Positions 27,611-36,276 are shown, numbered from the stretch's first letter. The stretch: 64,000 nucleotides of DNA from CBDFNN01 sp965250215 (GCA_965250215.1 CBDFNN010000003.1:1-64000), one strand, 5' to 3'. Notes: generated from the sequence alone by a model not told the origin. Numbers and translations are program-made.

Positions 27611-27982
27611 ATGGAAAATCAGGAAATCACGGTATTTTACAAATGGACAGCCAAGCCAGGTAAGTACGAGGAGCTCAAAGCCATTTACAAAGACGTGCTC
27701 AGAGAAATGAAGGATAATGAACTCGGCACGCTCAAGATGGAGACCTATTTTGCCGACGAATTGAACGCGATTTTTGTTCACGATCTATTTCGCGACGGTC
27801 AGGCCCTTGGTGCCCATCTTGGTGGAGCAGCGGCTCACCACTTTCCAACATTGGCTGAAATCGCAGTTCCCGGCCCCTTCTTTTTCTGCGGAGATGTCCC
27901 AGATGAGTTGGTTCAAGCCGCGAACGGAATGAACATGGGCGCGGAATTTGGCACCCACGCATTTGGGTTTGAGCGGGACTAG
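27611..27982 (+). CDS. Antibiotic biosynthesis monooxygenase (ABM)-like protein
   Basis: The 123-residue protein begins with the ferredoxin-like ABM pattern (ITVFYKWTAKPGKYEELKAI) and continues with alternating strands and helices (TLKMETYFADELNAIFVHDL, GAHLGGAAAHHFPTLAE). ABM-fold proteins include quinol monooxygenases and small dimeric stress enzymes; activity cannot be assigned. The ATG at 27611 was chosen over 27548 because the extra 21 residues are basic and unlike the family. The divergent GlxA-type gene is the likely regulator. An 8x8-bp repeat array starts directly after the stop. Confidence 0.65.
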   Translation: MENQEITVFYKWTAKPGKYEELKAIYKDVLREMKDNELGTLKMETYFADELNAIFVHDLFRDGQALGAHLGGAAAHHFPTLAEIAVPGPFFFCGDVPDELVQAANGMNMGAEFGTHAFGFERD

Positions 27983-27985
27983 AAA

Positions 27986-28052
27986 CGGGGGCTCGGGGGC
28001 TCGGGGGCTCGGGGGCTCGGGGGCTCGGGGGCTCGGGGGCTCGGGGGCTCGG
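27986..28052. repeat. Tandem array, 8 units of 8 bp (CGGGGGCT)
   Basis: Eight perfect copies of CGGGGGCT at 27986-28049 plus CGG, starting four bases after the stop of the ABM-like gene. The remaining gap to 28164 has no visible gene. Confidence 0.97.
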
Positions 28053-28164
28053 ATAAACTTAGCACCCAAGTTAACTAAAACTGGAGAATCGATCAGGCCT
28101 AGCGCAGAGTTCTTGTATTCAAAATATTTAAGCTTGGGGCCATTTTTGTGTCAGTGTTCGGAAA

Positions 28165-28192
28165 ACGGCACACGGTACACGGTACACGGTAC
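28165..28192. repeat. Tandem array, 4 units of 7 bp (ACGGYAC)
   Basis: ACGGCAC once, then ACGGTAC three times, ending a few bases before the hydroxylase stop codon. It is the same word family as 37304-37324. Confidence 0.9.
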
Positions 28193-28195
28193 ACC

Positions 28196-29038
28196 TTATA
28201 GTTTTTCCTCTTGCTGATACTCTATTCTACTTCGATATTTCCTAAATGGAATACCCAGCATGGTTCCGATTCCTTTGCGCTCCTGCTCAGCCATGTGAGT
28301 GTCGACTCCATAAATGAGCTTGCTGTTGTCTACCTCCTCATAGGTTCGAAATATTCGATCCCAAAAAGAAAAAATATTCCCATAGTTTCTGTCGGAGTAG
28401 GGCATTCTGTAGTGATGATGCACGTGGTGCATATTCGGTGTGCAGATGATGCTGACTAAAATGTTATCAAGCCATTTGGGTAGGACGATATTTGAGTGGT
28501 TGAACTGTGAAACGATCACTGAGAGCGATTGGTAGACAAAGACCATCCAGATCGGTGTACCAATAAGTAGGACAGCAAGACAGGTAAATGCAAATCTGAA
28601 CACACTCTCTCCGGGATGATGTCTGTTCGCAGATGTAGTGTCGACTTCCTGATCTGTGTGATGAATGAGATGGAATTTCCACATCCACTTAACGTGGTGC
28701 TGGATGTAGTGAATTAGCCAAGCGCCAATTAAGTCGAGGAGAAGTATGCCGATGATGGCCTCAATCCATAAGGGAATATCGGTCCACTGGATAAGTCCAA
28801 ACTGATTCGCAACGATCCAGTCCGCGGTAAAAACCAAAGCGAAGGCCATCGAAAAATTGACAACTGCCGTAGTCAGCGTGAAGAAGATATTCACCCATGC
28901 GTGTTTCCACTTGCTGTTATTAAACTCGAAGAGCGGTACGGCACTTTCAATTATCCAAAAGAAGGCCAGTCCGCCTGCAAGTAGCAGTGTTCGATGAGCC
29001 GTAGGCATCGAAGAAAAGTAGTCTACAATATCTTCCAT
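28196..29038 (-). CDS. Fatty acid hydroxylase / sterol desaturase family membrane protein
   Basis: The protein has membrane segments near residues 18-35, 45-70 and 90-110 and the histidine clusters of the di-iron family: HYIQHH, HLIHHTDQ with NRHHP, and MHHVHHHYRMPYSDRNYGN. The length (280 aa) is typical. Such enzymes hydroxylate or desaturate lipids with molecular oxygen. No dedicated lipid-pathway neighbour is present, so the substrate is unknown. Confidence 0.9.
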   Translation of the reverse strand: MEDIVDYFSSMPTAHRTLLLAGGLAFFWIIESAVPLFEFNNSKWKHAWVNIFFTLTTAVVNFSMAFALVFTADWIVANQFGLIQWTDIPLWIEAIIGILLLDLIGAWLIHYIQHHVKWMWKFHLIHHTDQEVDTTSANRHHPGESVFRFAFTCLAVLLIGTPIWMVFVYQSLSVIVSQFNHSNIVLPKWLDNILVSIICTPNMHHVHHHYRMPYSDRNYGNIFSFWDRIFRTYEEVDNSKLIYGVDTHMAEQERKGIGTMLGIPFRKYRSRIEYQQEEKL

Positions 29039-29070
29039 TGCTGAATTAGTGAATTTATAGCAGGAACAAA

Positions 29071-29108
29071 CGGGAATAATATATATAAACAGTTCCCGTA
29101 ATGGGAAC
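29071..29108. promoter_or_regulatory. Candidate HigA operator over the higB start codon
   Basis: GTTCCC, five bases, GGGAAC (29092-29108) forms a palindrome whose spacer contains the first base of the ATG at 29101. A CGGGAA at 29071 pairs with TTCCCG across an AT-rich TATATATAA stretch that could be the promoter core. This suits autoregulation by the helix-turn-helix antitoxin. Confidence 0.55.
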
Positions 29109-29412
29109 TCATAATAATAACAATTTTAAAGTATTGGGGTCAGAAGCACTCGACAAATTTGCGACAAAGCACGCAGATTCGTCAGAGCATTTGAAATCAT
29201 TGAGGGCTGAATTGAAAGCCGGAAAATGGGAAACTCCTCATCAATTAAAGGAGAGCTACCCAAGTGTATCGGTACTAAAAAGTGGTAATATTATTTTCAA
29301 CATATGTGGCAATTCTTATCGATTATGGACAAAGATATCATTTAAAAACAAGATTATTTCTGTAGTTAAAATTGGAACTCATAAGGAGTACGACAAATGG
29401 ACAATACAATAA
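29101..29412 (+). CDS. higB: HigB-like toxin (RelE-superfamily mRNA interferase)
   Basis: The 103-residue protein follows the HigB_toxin pattern: LKAGKWETPHQLKESYPSVS, then VLKSGNIIFNICGNSYRLW, then the signature VVKIGTHKEYDKW close to the C-terminus. Such toxins cleave mRNA on or near the ribosome. The coding region overlaps the next gene by 16 bases, giving the toxin-first order characteristic of higBA. The palindrome over the start codon suggests autoregulation. It begins an AT-rich island of three genes. Confidence 0.85.
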   Translation: MGTHNNNNFKVLGSEALDKFATKHADSSEHLKSLRAELKAGKWETPHQLKESYPSVSVLKSGNIIFNICGNSYRLWTKISFKNKIISVVKIGTHKEYDKWTIQ

Positions 29413-30608
29413 CTATAAAGCCGATTAGAAATAGAGAGCAATACTCATTGGTCATGGATGAGATCAATTCGCTCATTAGCAACGACCCAGATCCAGAAAG
29501 CGCTTCGGGCCAGCGATTAGAAGTACTTAGTATTCTTGCAGAAAAGTATGAGACAGAAAAGTGGCCTATTGATCTACCAGATCCAATTTCTGCGATTCTC
29601 TTTCGAATGGACCAGCTTGATCTAAAACGGCGAGATCTAGTCCCGTATTTAGGCACGAAAAGCAGAGTTTCAGAAATTCTGTCAGGAAAAAGAGCTCTGT
29701 CTCTAAAAATGATTAAGTCACTGAACACCGGTCTTGGTATTCCGGCAGTGACTTTGCTTTCAGACTCGGGCAGAAATACAGATGGTGGGTATGATGTGTC
29801 AAAATATCCACTCAAAGAAATGTTTAAACGAGGCTGGTTAGACTCTGCCTATGAAAAAGGTGAGCTAATTCAAGATGGATTCGAGAAGTTCTTTAGACTC
29901 AAAAATAACGTACTTCAAGAAGCACTTTTTAGGTCTTCCTCATCAGATAACGAAGGCGATTTAGCTAAGAACAGTGTTGATGCGTGGATTGCTCAGGTAC
30001 TAAATATCGCAAGTCAGATTGAAGTACCTGCTTTCAATGAAGGAAATTTCGGAGAGGACTTTTTAAATGATGTAGTGGGCCTAAGTTGGTCGAATTTCGG
30101 TCCTCTGTTGGCACAGGAAATGCTTCTGCGTAATGGTATTGTTCTCGTCATTTTACCTCACCTGCCAAAAACGAAAATAGATGGTGCGGTAATTCTCTTT
30201 AGCCCAGAAAAGCCAATAATTGCTCTTTCACTCAGATATGACAGATTGGATTATTTCTGGTTTACCATCATGCATGAACTTAGTCATTTGCTACTTCACA
30301 GAAATCTATTGGAAAATGGCATTGTAGATTGGGATATAGAATCCATTAGTAATCATGAAAAAGGGGAACTTGAGACAGAGGCAAATGACTTTGCCCAAAG
30401 ATTACTAATTCCGAACACTTTTTGGAATAGCGTGACGTGTAGAGAAATCCGTTCCTTTCCCACACCGCTGGAGGTTGTCGGATTTGCCGAACAGTGCAAT
30501 AGGAATCCAGCTATTGTTGCAGGTCGTATTCGATACGAGCAAAAAGATTATTCATTACTGTCAGATTTAGTCGGACAGAATAGTGTTAGAAAATTATTTA
30601 AGGTATAG
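29397..30608 (+). CDS. HigA-like antitoxin fused to an ImmA/IrrE metallopeptidase
   Basis: Residues about 1-125 match the COG5499 HigA type, with a helix-turn-helix reading RDLVPYLGTKSRVSEILSGK followed by LSLKMIKSLNTGLGIP. From about residue 200 the protein becomes an ImmA/IrrE zinc peptidase, with HELSH at about 293-297 in FTIMHELSHLLLHRN and a downstream acidic segment ETEANDFAQRLLIP supplying the likely third ligand. At 403 residues it is far longer than plain HigA. ImmA-type peptidases cleave repressors, so this fusion could destroy or switch its own DNA-binding half on a signal (inference). It overlaps higB and ends three bases before the Beta-family gene. Confidence 0.85.
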   Translation: MDNTITIKPIRNREQYSLVMDEINSLISNDPDPESASGQRLEVLSILAEKYETEKWPIDLPDPISAILFRMDQLDLKRRDLVPYLGTKSRVSEILSGKRALSLKMIKSLNTGLGIPAVTLLSDSGRNTDGGYDVSKYPLKEMFKRGWLDSAYEKGELIQDGFEKFFRLKNNVLQEALFRSSSSDNEGDLAKNSVDAWIAQVLNIASQIEVPAFNEGNFGEDFLNDVVGLSWSNFGPLLAQEMLLRNGIVLVILPHLPKTKIDGAVILFSPEKPIIALSLRYDRLDYFWFTIMHELSHLLLHRNLLENGIVDWDIESISNHEKGELETEANDFAQRLLIPNTFWNSVTCREIRSFPTPLEVVGFAEQCNRNPAIVAGRIRYEQKDYSLLSDLVGQNSVRKLFKV

Positions 30609-30611
30609 ATT

Positions 30612-31757
30612 GTGGTCTCGAGACAGATATACTCTCCCTCAATATTTGCAAAACGGGCAGAATTAGCCTCTTTGAGCCATCTCAGTTCAAGAGCCGAGTT
30701 AGAAATTAAGCCGAACATTATTATTGCGTCTTCTAGGGAAGCTCATAACATCGAATCCGACTATCACAGACTCGAAAAATTTTTCGGCACTCTACACAAA
30801 TGCTGGAGTAATAAGGGGTACTATCTTGACCTGTCTTTTCTCGAAATGCAGGAGTCTGAATTGTTTTCGACATCTTTAGAACAATTTCTCTATCACAATA
30901 CTCCTTCCTTATTTCCGGATCTCGTTGATCTCACTATTAATCCTACATTAGTTGTATCAAATCGAAACTCACCGAGCGTCTTTAACAGGCTAATTAACAT
31001 TTCTAATAGACTTGACAGCCCCATTGCTTTGAAGGTCATTCTGGATAGTAGATTTGAGATTCAAAGACAGATTGGCTCTGTTTCAAGAATGATGGCTCTT
31101 TTTTCATCATTAGTGAAAAGTAGGTCGAGAGATCTAATAATTGAGCTTGGACAGATCAATAATGCCAATGGACCGGGGTCCCTAATTTGGGAATTCCTCA
31201 ATACTATCGATGTCTCGGAATATAGTCGTGTGGTTGTTTCTTCTGGTGCTTATCCAAGTTCTATTTCGAATTCTTCACGGCTTGAGAAAAACACTTTTTT
31301 CAGATGGGATTTCGAACTGTGGAATAGATACAGCGAAGTATTTCGGGATAGTTGTAAAAATCTGGTCTATGGTGATCACACAGCTAGATATCTACGCAAA
31401 AGCGTCAGCAAAATTACTGCAGCATTTCCATCTCGATATATTGTTTATACAGATCCACTAGAATTCCTATTGCTAAAGGGCGATAACAAAAGAGGAAACG
31501 ATGGCCAGTGGGCCGTCATGTGCAAAAGACTTGTTGAATCAGAAAACTTTAGGAAGGGTGCGTCTTTGGGGGATATCAACTTAGTCTTAATTGCTAGGGG
31601 CCAAAAGAAGATGGGCAATCATACAAAAATGTTGACATATGCAATCAATAGCCATATGGAGTTTGCAATACGACAATTGTCAGACCTGACCGAACAAACG
31701 GCCTCTTTAAGAAAAGTGCATCCACTTTCCCGTGGAAGTGTGACTAGAATAGGGTGA
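30612..31757 (+). CDS. Beta protein family (PF14350-like) third gene of the TA island
   Basis: The start is GTG, three bases after the peptidase gene. The 381-residue protein resembles the Beta_protein family: IYSPSIFAKRAELASLSHLS at the N-terminus, a TIM-barrel-like series of strands (YYLDLSFLEM, NPTLVVSNRNSPSVFNRL, PIALKVILDS, RDLIIELGQI, YSRVVVSSGAYPSSI), then LWNRYSEVF, LVYGDHTARYL and RYIVYTDPLEFLL, and a closing segment HMEFAIRQLSDL. Members occur in phages and bacterial mobile regions; their function is not established. Tight spacing implies one operon with the toxin and peptidase genes. Confidence 0.65.
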   Translation: MVSRQIYSPSIFAKRAELASLSHLSSRAELEIKPNIIIASSREAHNIESDYHRLEKFFGTLHKCWSNKGYYLDLSFLEMQESELFSTSLEQFLYHNTPSLFPDLVDLTINPTLVVSNRNSPSVFNRLINISNRLDSPIALKVILDSRFEIQRQIGSVSRMMALFSSLVKSRSRDLIIELGQINNANGPGSLIWEFLNTIDVSEYSRVVVSSGAYPSSISNSSRLEKNTFFRWDFELWNRYSEVFRDSCKNLVYGDHTARYLRKSVSKITAAFPSRYIVYTDPLEFLLLKGDNKRGNDGQWAVMCKRLVESENFRKGASLGDINLVLIARGQKKMGNHTKMLTYAINSHMEFAIRQLSDLTEQTASLRKVHPLSRGSVTRIG

Positions 31758-31772
31758 ATATTCCCGCGAATG

Positions 31773-33050
31773 TTACTGCTTCAAAAGTATTTTGGAGAAA
31801 ATATCTGGCCCATCTCTAATCTCAACTAAATAACTTCCTTTGGATAGGCCCGATGTTGGTACCGTTATTGGGTGGTTGTTTGACTCCATATCCATACTAC
31901 GCACTTTTCGGCCAAACAAGTCGAAAATATTGACAAATAAAAGGGCACCTTTTCGTTTCGATTTGTAATCGAGTCTAAAGAAATCTCGACTGGGGTTTGG
32001 GTAGATCGATACATCCATTTTGTTCGGTCTCTCTTCAGAAGTTGAGACGGGTATGACGGGTTGCCTACTTCTGTAGAGTTCTTCTCCCGATGCAAAGGCG
32101 AGACTATCGCCGAAGAAGCGCAGTCGATTTACTCTATTCCCCCAGCCCGCTTCTCGCCAGGACTGCCCTCCGTCTTCTGTGACGAGAGTTGGATAGCCAT
32201 TGTAGCTCCCAACCCAACCTACTTGTTCGTTTACAAAGCCGATGGCTTGAATCACATAAGGCGGATCATTGCGAGGGTTGGACCAAAACTCTATTTCTGT
32301 CCAGGTATCGCCTCCGTCCCAGGTTTTGAGAATGTATTCTTGTGCCGTTGGAATATTTGCCGCCCGAGAGATCGATGCAAAACCCTTCATCTCGCTTGGG
32401 AAGGACAGTTTCCATCCCCACTCGTTGGGTCGGCCTGAGTCGTAGACTACGTTCCAAGATCGACCTCCATTGGTCGTCTTTATTATCTGCGAGGAATTAT
32501 CTGTTCGTCCAAGTACGATGCCGTGTTGGTCGTCCCAAAAATGCAGGTCGATAGCTCCGGCCAAGTAGTCGACTAAATCTTGCACTGTCCAAGTGGCCCC
32601 TTTGTCTTTGGATACCAAGAATCGTGCATTTCCAGTGTATCGACCGACTCCATAGATGGTGTCATCATCTATCTTGAACAATCCGCAAATCCCAACTCCT
32701 GGTCCCCCGGTTGAAATGCTTTCCCAAGTTTCACCAGCATCAGTGGTTCGAAGAATGGTATTCGTGTCCAGAGATCCGACGACGGCCGTTGAGTCGTTGA
32801 TCATCGTCGCTGCTCTGAATCGACGTGATCGGTTTTGATGTTTGCGCTGCCAGGTCTCTCCCCCGTCGAAGGTCATGTAGATCGACTCAAAGCCTACCGC
32901 AATACCCACCAGTCGACTTGAGAAATGGATGTCGTCATGCTTGAAGGCGAAAGGTGAATCCGCGACGGTTTCCCATGCCCCGGCTTCCTGAGCTTTGAGG
33001 GCTGTCGCGTAAAAAGAGAGTATTGCTAGTAAGGAGAGGGTCGTTTTCAT
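31773..33050 (-). CDS. Secreted BNR/YCF48-like beta-propeller with type IX secretion tail
   Basis: A signal peptide (LLAILSFYATALKAQ) is followed by propeller repeats, each with the Asp-box-like motif (SIYMTFDGGETWQRK, ILRTTDAGETWESI, LVSKDKGATWTVQD, IIKTTNGGRSWNVV, ILKTWDGGDTWTEI, LVTEDGGQSWREAG). The C-terminal 80 residues form a T9SS sorting domain (VSIYPNPSRDFFRLD, IFDLFGRKVRSM, LSKGSYLVEI). It is therefore probably exported to the cell surface or medium. Binding partner unknown. Confidence 0.88.
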   Translation of the reverse strand: MKTTLSLLAILSFYATALKAQEAGAWETVADSPFAFKHDDIHFSSRLVGIAVGFESIYMTFDGGETWQRKHQNRSRRFRAATMINDSTAVVGSLDTNTILRTTDAGETWESISTGGPGVGICGLFKIDDDTIYGVGRYTGNARFLVSKDKGATWTVQDLVDYLAGAIDLHFWDDQHGIVLGRTDNSSQIIKTTNGGRSWNVVYDSGRPNEWGWKLSFPSEMKGFASISRAANIPTAQEYILKTWDGGDTWTEIEFWSNPRNDPPYVIQAIGFVNEQVGWVGSYNGYPTLVTEDGGQSWREAGWGNRVNRLRFFGDSLAFASGEELYRSRQPVIPVSTSEERPNKMDVSIYPNPSRDFFRLDYKSKRKGALLFVNIFDLFGRKVRSMDMESNNHPITVPTSGLSKGSYLVEIRDGPDIFSKILLKQ

Positions 33051-33080
33051 TACCAGAATATAACTTCTTTACTGCCTGAC

Positions 33081-33165
33081 TGGAGGTCACAAAATGTGAC
33101 CTCCAATTGATTGCTCAAATTAATCTTTCCTTACTCAGTTTTGAACCCCAGACTTTATTTCTTGG
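33081..33165. repeat. ORF6N-linked palindrome with ORF6N 3'-end remnant
   Basis: TGGAGGTCAC and GTGACCTCCA (33081-33105, loop AAAAT) form a perfect hairpin. The adjoining 33118-33165 aligns with 36660-36707, the end of the ORF6N gene and its flank, in the same order and orientation. The unit spans the stop codon of the PHP gene at 33135. Confidence 0.7.
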
Positions 33166-34355
33166 TGTCGAATTGGCTGGGTCCACGCGACCTCTAACTC
33201 GCCATTTACGACAGCTTGTCCATGAACCTTATCCGAGACAATCTTTGACCTAACAAAGAGCCAGTCATTACTAATTGTAAATTCTGCGGAGGAAGCATCG
33301 ACTGTTTCTATCAAGACCGTTTCATTTGCCCCAACTTTTAGTCCGATGAAAGAAATCTCGTAGTTGACTCCAAGCTCCGCGTTAACTTCGATATGAATCT
33401 TGTTTTCCTCAACGGAAAGTCGATTCAGCTCAACACCAGTGGACGAATAGAAATTTCCTTCTTCCATGGACTCAATTAAGGCCCTGGTATCCAGCGAGTC
33501 TGCTGCAACCATGACCCATCCCCTGCCGGAGTTACTCCACTCCTTTCCCTTCGCGTGATAGTTGTGACTGTCGTCTGTTGCCAGTCCGTACATGAGGGGC
33601 TTGCCCATGGCTAGATAGGCTGTATTTATCCGATCCCACATATCTTCCGTGGAAACATGAAGCGAGTCACCCAGATTGTTGACCATATGATGGCCGTTGT
33701 AGAGCTCAAAGAATCGTTCGCCTTCCAGCTTAATTAAGTCATCTAGTGTGACGCCATAGAAGAAATTGGGGTGGTTGACATGAACCATGATGGGTTCTCC
33801 AGTGGAGTCGCGTTGAGCGATTACAGCATCGACGTTATTTTGGAGAACATCGAGAATGCTGTTTCCTCCTTGCGGCTGGATTAGCTCCTGAATATTTGTC
33901 GCATTCAAATGGATCGGGGCCTCTTCAAATCGATCTGTAATTTCTTCGGCTGGTATCATGAGAAACTCCCCTTTCTCTTCGAATCGGGGTGCATATTCCT
34001 GGAAGGTCTTCAAAAGGACTTGCGTGGTGTCCCCGCTCTTCTTGTGTGTAACCCACTCCTCTCCAAATTGGGAGAGGTATTCCGCAAATGCGTTTTGATA
34101 GACTTCATCTGGTCTGATGTCGACCCACTTTTCTACATCGGCGACGATATTGTGCTCGGAAAGAGCGAGAAAATTGTAGCCTTCAGATTTGTACCAATCC
34201 ATGACTCGTTCTGGAAAGTCGTCTCCGTCTGACCAATAGGTATGTGTGTGCAAATTTCCTTTGAACCACTCTGTTGTCGGTTCTGGCTCTGGGCTACAGG
34301 CTCCGGAAAAAAAGAGAATCGAAATGAAGAGGATAAATTGATTTGACTTGTTCAT
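33135..34355 (-). CDS. PHP-domain phosphoesterase lipoprotein
   Basis: A lipoprotein signal (FILFISILFFSGACSPE) leads to a PHP domain with WFKGNLHTHTYWSDGDDFP, FLALSEHNIV, MVHVNHPNF and GLATDDSHNY, which supply the metal-binding His and Asp residues. The C-terminal 110 residues are a beta-rich domain. It is probably an envelope-anchored phosphoesterase of the polymerase/histidinol-phosphatase superfamily. The ATG at 34355 was chosen because the 15 upstream residues are not signal-like. The last ten codons (ending IKSGVQN) come from the ORF6N-like remnant and may replace an older C-terminus. Confidence 0.85.
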   Translation of the reverse strand: MNKSNQFILFISILFFSGACSPEPEPTTEWFKGNLHTHTYWSDGDDFPERVMDWYKSEGYNFLALSEHNIVADVEKWVDIRPDEVYQNAFAEYLSQFGEEWVTHKKSGDTTQVLLKTFQEYAPRFEEKGEFLMIPAEEITDRFEEAPIHLNATNIQELIQPQGGNSILDVLQNNVDAVIAQRDSTGEPIMVHVNHPNFFYGVTLDDLIKLEGERFFELYNGHHMVNNLGDSLHVSTEDMWDRINTAYLAMGKPLMYGLATDDSHNYHAKGKEWSNSGRGWVMVAADSLDTRALIESMEEGNFYSSTGVELNRLSVEENKIHIEVNAELGVNYEISFIGLKVGANETVLIETVDASSAEFTISNDWLFVRSKIVSDKVHGQAVVNGELEVAWTQPIRHQEIKSGVQN

Positions 34356-34409
34356 CTGATACCTGGTAGGGCCTGCGGCACGACCTGAAGCTCCTATCAT
34401 TGTTTGTAT

Positions 34410-34901
34410 TTAATTTATTTTGGACGCCACCACAAGATCTCCCATTTCAAGAGCACCTATTTCCATGTACTGCTCGCCATTTTCTAAAATTCTGAATCGT
34501 ACCGAAACTGTTTGGTTAATCTCAATATTGTATGATACATACCTTGCAGGAATCGCTTCATGTCTATCATCCTTCTCAATATTCCGCAATAATTTAGTCA
34601 CACCACTTATTGGATCGAAAACATTAATTCTGGATCTGAAGGGAGGTCTAGCTTTGAAGGACATTTTATTTTTGAAAGGAAGGGGTTTGTCCAATCCCCA
34701 TTCGTCAATAAAATAAGTTTTGGGTTGCCAATTATACCTAATTATTTTTGTCCTTTCATCTTCCCAATAAATGGTCGAATAGGTTGTCCATCTCCAACCA
34801 TTTGATTCATGTCCATGGTTGGAAATTTCATCTACATAGAAAGTGTTATCAACCTCATAATTTATTGGTTTAGGTAAAGCGAGAAGCACATCTTCGTGCA
34901 T
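34410..34901 (-). CDS. Hypothetical protein, possibly 5'-truncated
   Basis: The 163-residue product has no signal peptide or known motif. It is rich in aromatic and charged residues (NGWRWTTYSTIYWED, IIRYNWQPKTYFIDEWG) and looks beta-rich. The frame stays open upstream of the first ATG (DINEYIDQYLG) to an in-frame TGA near 34950, so a non-ATG start or loss of the original 5' end is likely. Base composition is AT-rich compared with the flanking genes, like the toxin island at 29.1 kb. Transfer is possible. Confidence 0.5.
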   Translation of the reverse strand: MHEDVLLALPKPINYEVDNTFYVDEISNHGHESNGWRWTTYSTIYWEDERTKIIRYNWQPKTYFIDEWGLDKPLPFKNKMSFKARPPFRSRINVFDPISGVTKLLRNIEKDDRHEAIPARYVSYNIEINQTVSVRFRILENGEQYMEIGALEMGDLVVASKIN

Positions 34902-35010
34902 GCCTAGGTACTGGTCAATGTATTCATTAATGTCAATTGGTGACCATCAAAAGTCGTTCGTTTATGCAAGGCCGGTTTGCATCGTGATAATTACTTGGTC
35001 CATCCACCCC

Positions 35011-36276
35011 TCAACTCGGCATTGATACGGTCTTTTTCTTGAGCACCGCGACCAGCTTCCCTAGTGACAGGCCTTGGACAATGATGGAGGACACGACAAC
35101 GACGAAGGTGATAAATATCAAAGCTTCCCCAAATGGATATTTTCCTAAACTCAAAGCCAGAGCAATAGAAATACCACCACGCAAACCACCCCAAGTCAGA
35201 ATTTTCACGGTGTCAAGGGGATGTCCCTCCGTATGTCGAAGAAGTGAATAGCCAAAATAGACCGACATGAAGCGGGCAATCAAGACAATTCCGATAGCGA
35301 AAAGGCCCAATATGAGATAGCCTATCTGAAAATCCAGTACGTGAATACTTAAACCAATCAAAACAAAGATAATTCCGTTGAAAGCTTCTTCGAACATTTC
35401 CCATGTTTCATCGAGCCTCAGTTTCGTGATCGAGTCACCATGGTGTGCAATGTCGAGCTTGGTTCCGATGATCAATCCACTCACAACCATGGCAAGAGAT
35501 GGCGAAACGTGAATCACAGAGGCAATAGCCGTTCCACTGAGCACAACCGAAATACTGACTAGTATCGCAAGCTTTGGCTCGTCGAAGATGAACCGAATTA
35601 GCCAGAATCCAATGAAGCCAATAATAACTCCAAAGACGATTCCTCCCACGGCTTCTTCCAGAAATAGCAGCCCTATCTCAGAAGCGATCGATCCGTGTTC
35701 GGCTGGAAGCATTGTGGGCAACAGCAGTAACAACCCGGAAAATACGACAACCCCAATACCATCATTGAACAGAGACTCGCCTTCGATCTTCAGTTGAAGT
35801 CTTTTGTCAACCTTTGCTTCGCCTAGGATAGATAGGACAGCGACAGGATCGGTTGGCGAAATCAATGCGCCAAATAGAAGGCAGTAAATGAGAGGGAGGT
35901 CTAGTCCGATCAAGTTTGATGCTAGGTAGGTGAGCGCTCCCACAATAGCGGTAGATAGCAGAACGCCAAGCGTAGCAAAGAGGAGTACAAATTTTCGCTC
36001 TCGTGCCAAGTCTTTGATATTGATGTGCAAGGCACCCGCGAATAAGAGGAAGCCAAGTAGTCCTTCAAAAAGAAGCTCCTCAAAATCCGCTTCGTAAATC
36101 AGATCACAGAATATCTGGAATAGTCCAGGTGCAATTGGGGAAATGAGGTAAAGCATCACGACGAGGACCAAACTCAAAATCATCAGGCCAATCGTTGTTG
36201 GAAACTTTAGCCATCGACTGTTGACGATACTGAGAAGGCAGACGATACCAAAGATTAGAGCAAATGATTGTAGCAT
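35011..36276 (-). CDS. CPA1-family Na+/H+ (or K+/H+) antiporter
   Basis: This is a 421-residue protein of about 12 membrane helices. It carries the CPA1 motifs: LISPTDPVAVLSILGEA with the T-D-P unwound helix, and IEGESLFNDGIGVVVFSGLL with the ND pair that binds the cation. No long cytoplasmic tail is present, so it is closest to short NhaP-like antiporters. It probably exchanges sodium or potassium for protons at the inner membrane. It stands alone in the minus-strand run. Confidence 0.92.
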   Translation of the reverse strand: MLQSFALIFGIVCLLSIVNSRWLKFPTTIGLMILSLVLVVMLYLISPIAPGLFQIFCDLIYEADFEELLFEGLLGFLLFAGALHINIKDLARERKFVLLFATLGVLLSTAIVGALTYLASNLIGLDLPLIYCLLFGALISPTDPVAVLSILGEAKVDKRLQLKIEGESLFNDGIGVVVFSGLLLLLPTMLPAEHGSIASEIGLLFLEEAVGGIVFGVIIGFIGFWLIRFIFDEPKLAILVSISVVLSGTAIASVIHVSPSLAMVVSGLIIGTKLDIAHHGDSITKLRLDETWEMFEEAFNGIIFVLIGLSIHVLDFQIGYLILGLFAIGIVLIARFMSVYFGYSLLRHTEGHPLDTVKILTWGGLRGGISIALALSLGKYPFGEALIFITFVVVVSSIIVQGLSLGKLVAVLKKKTVSMPS

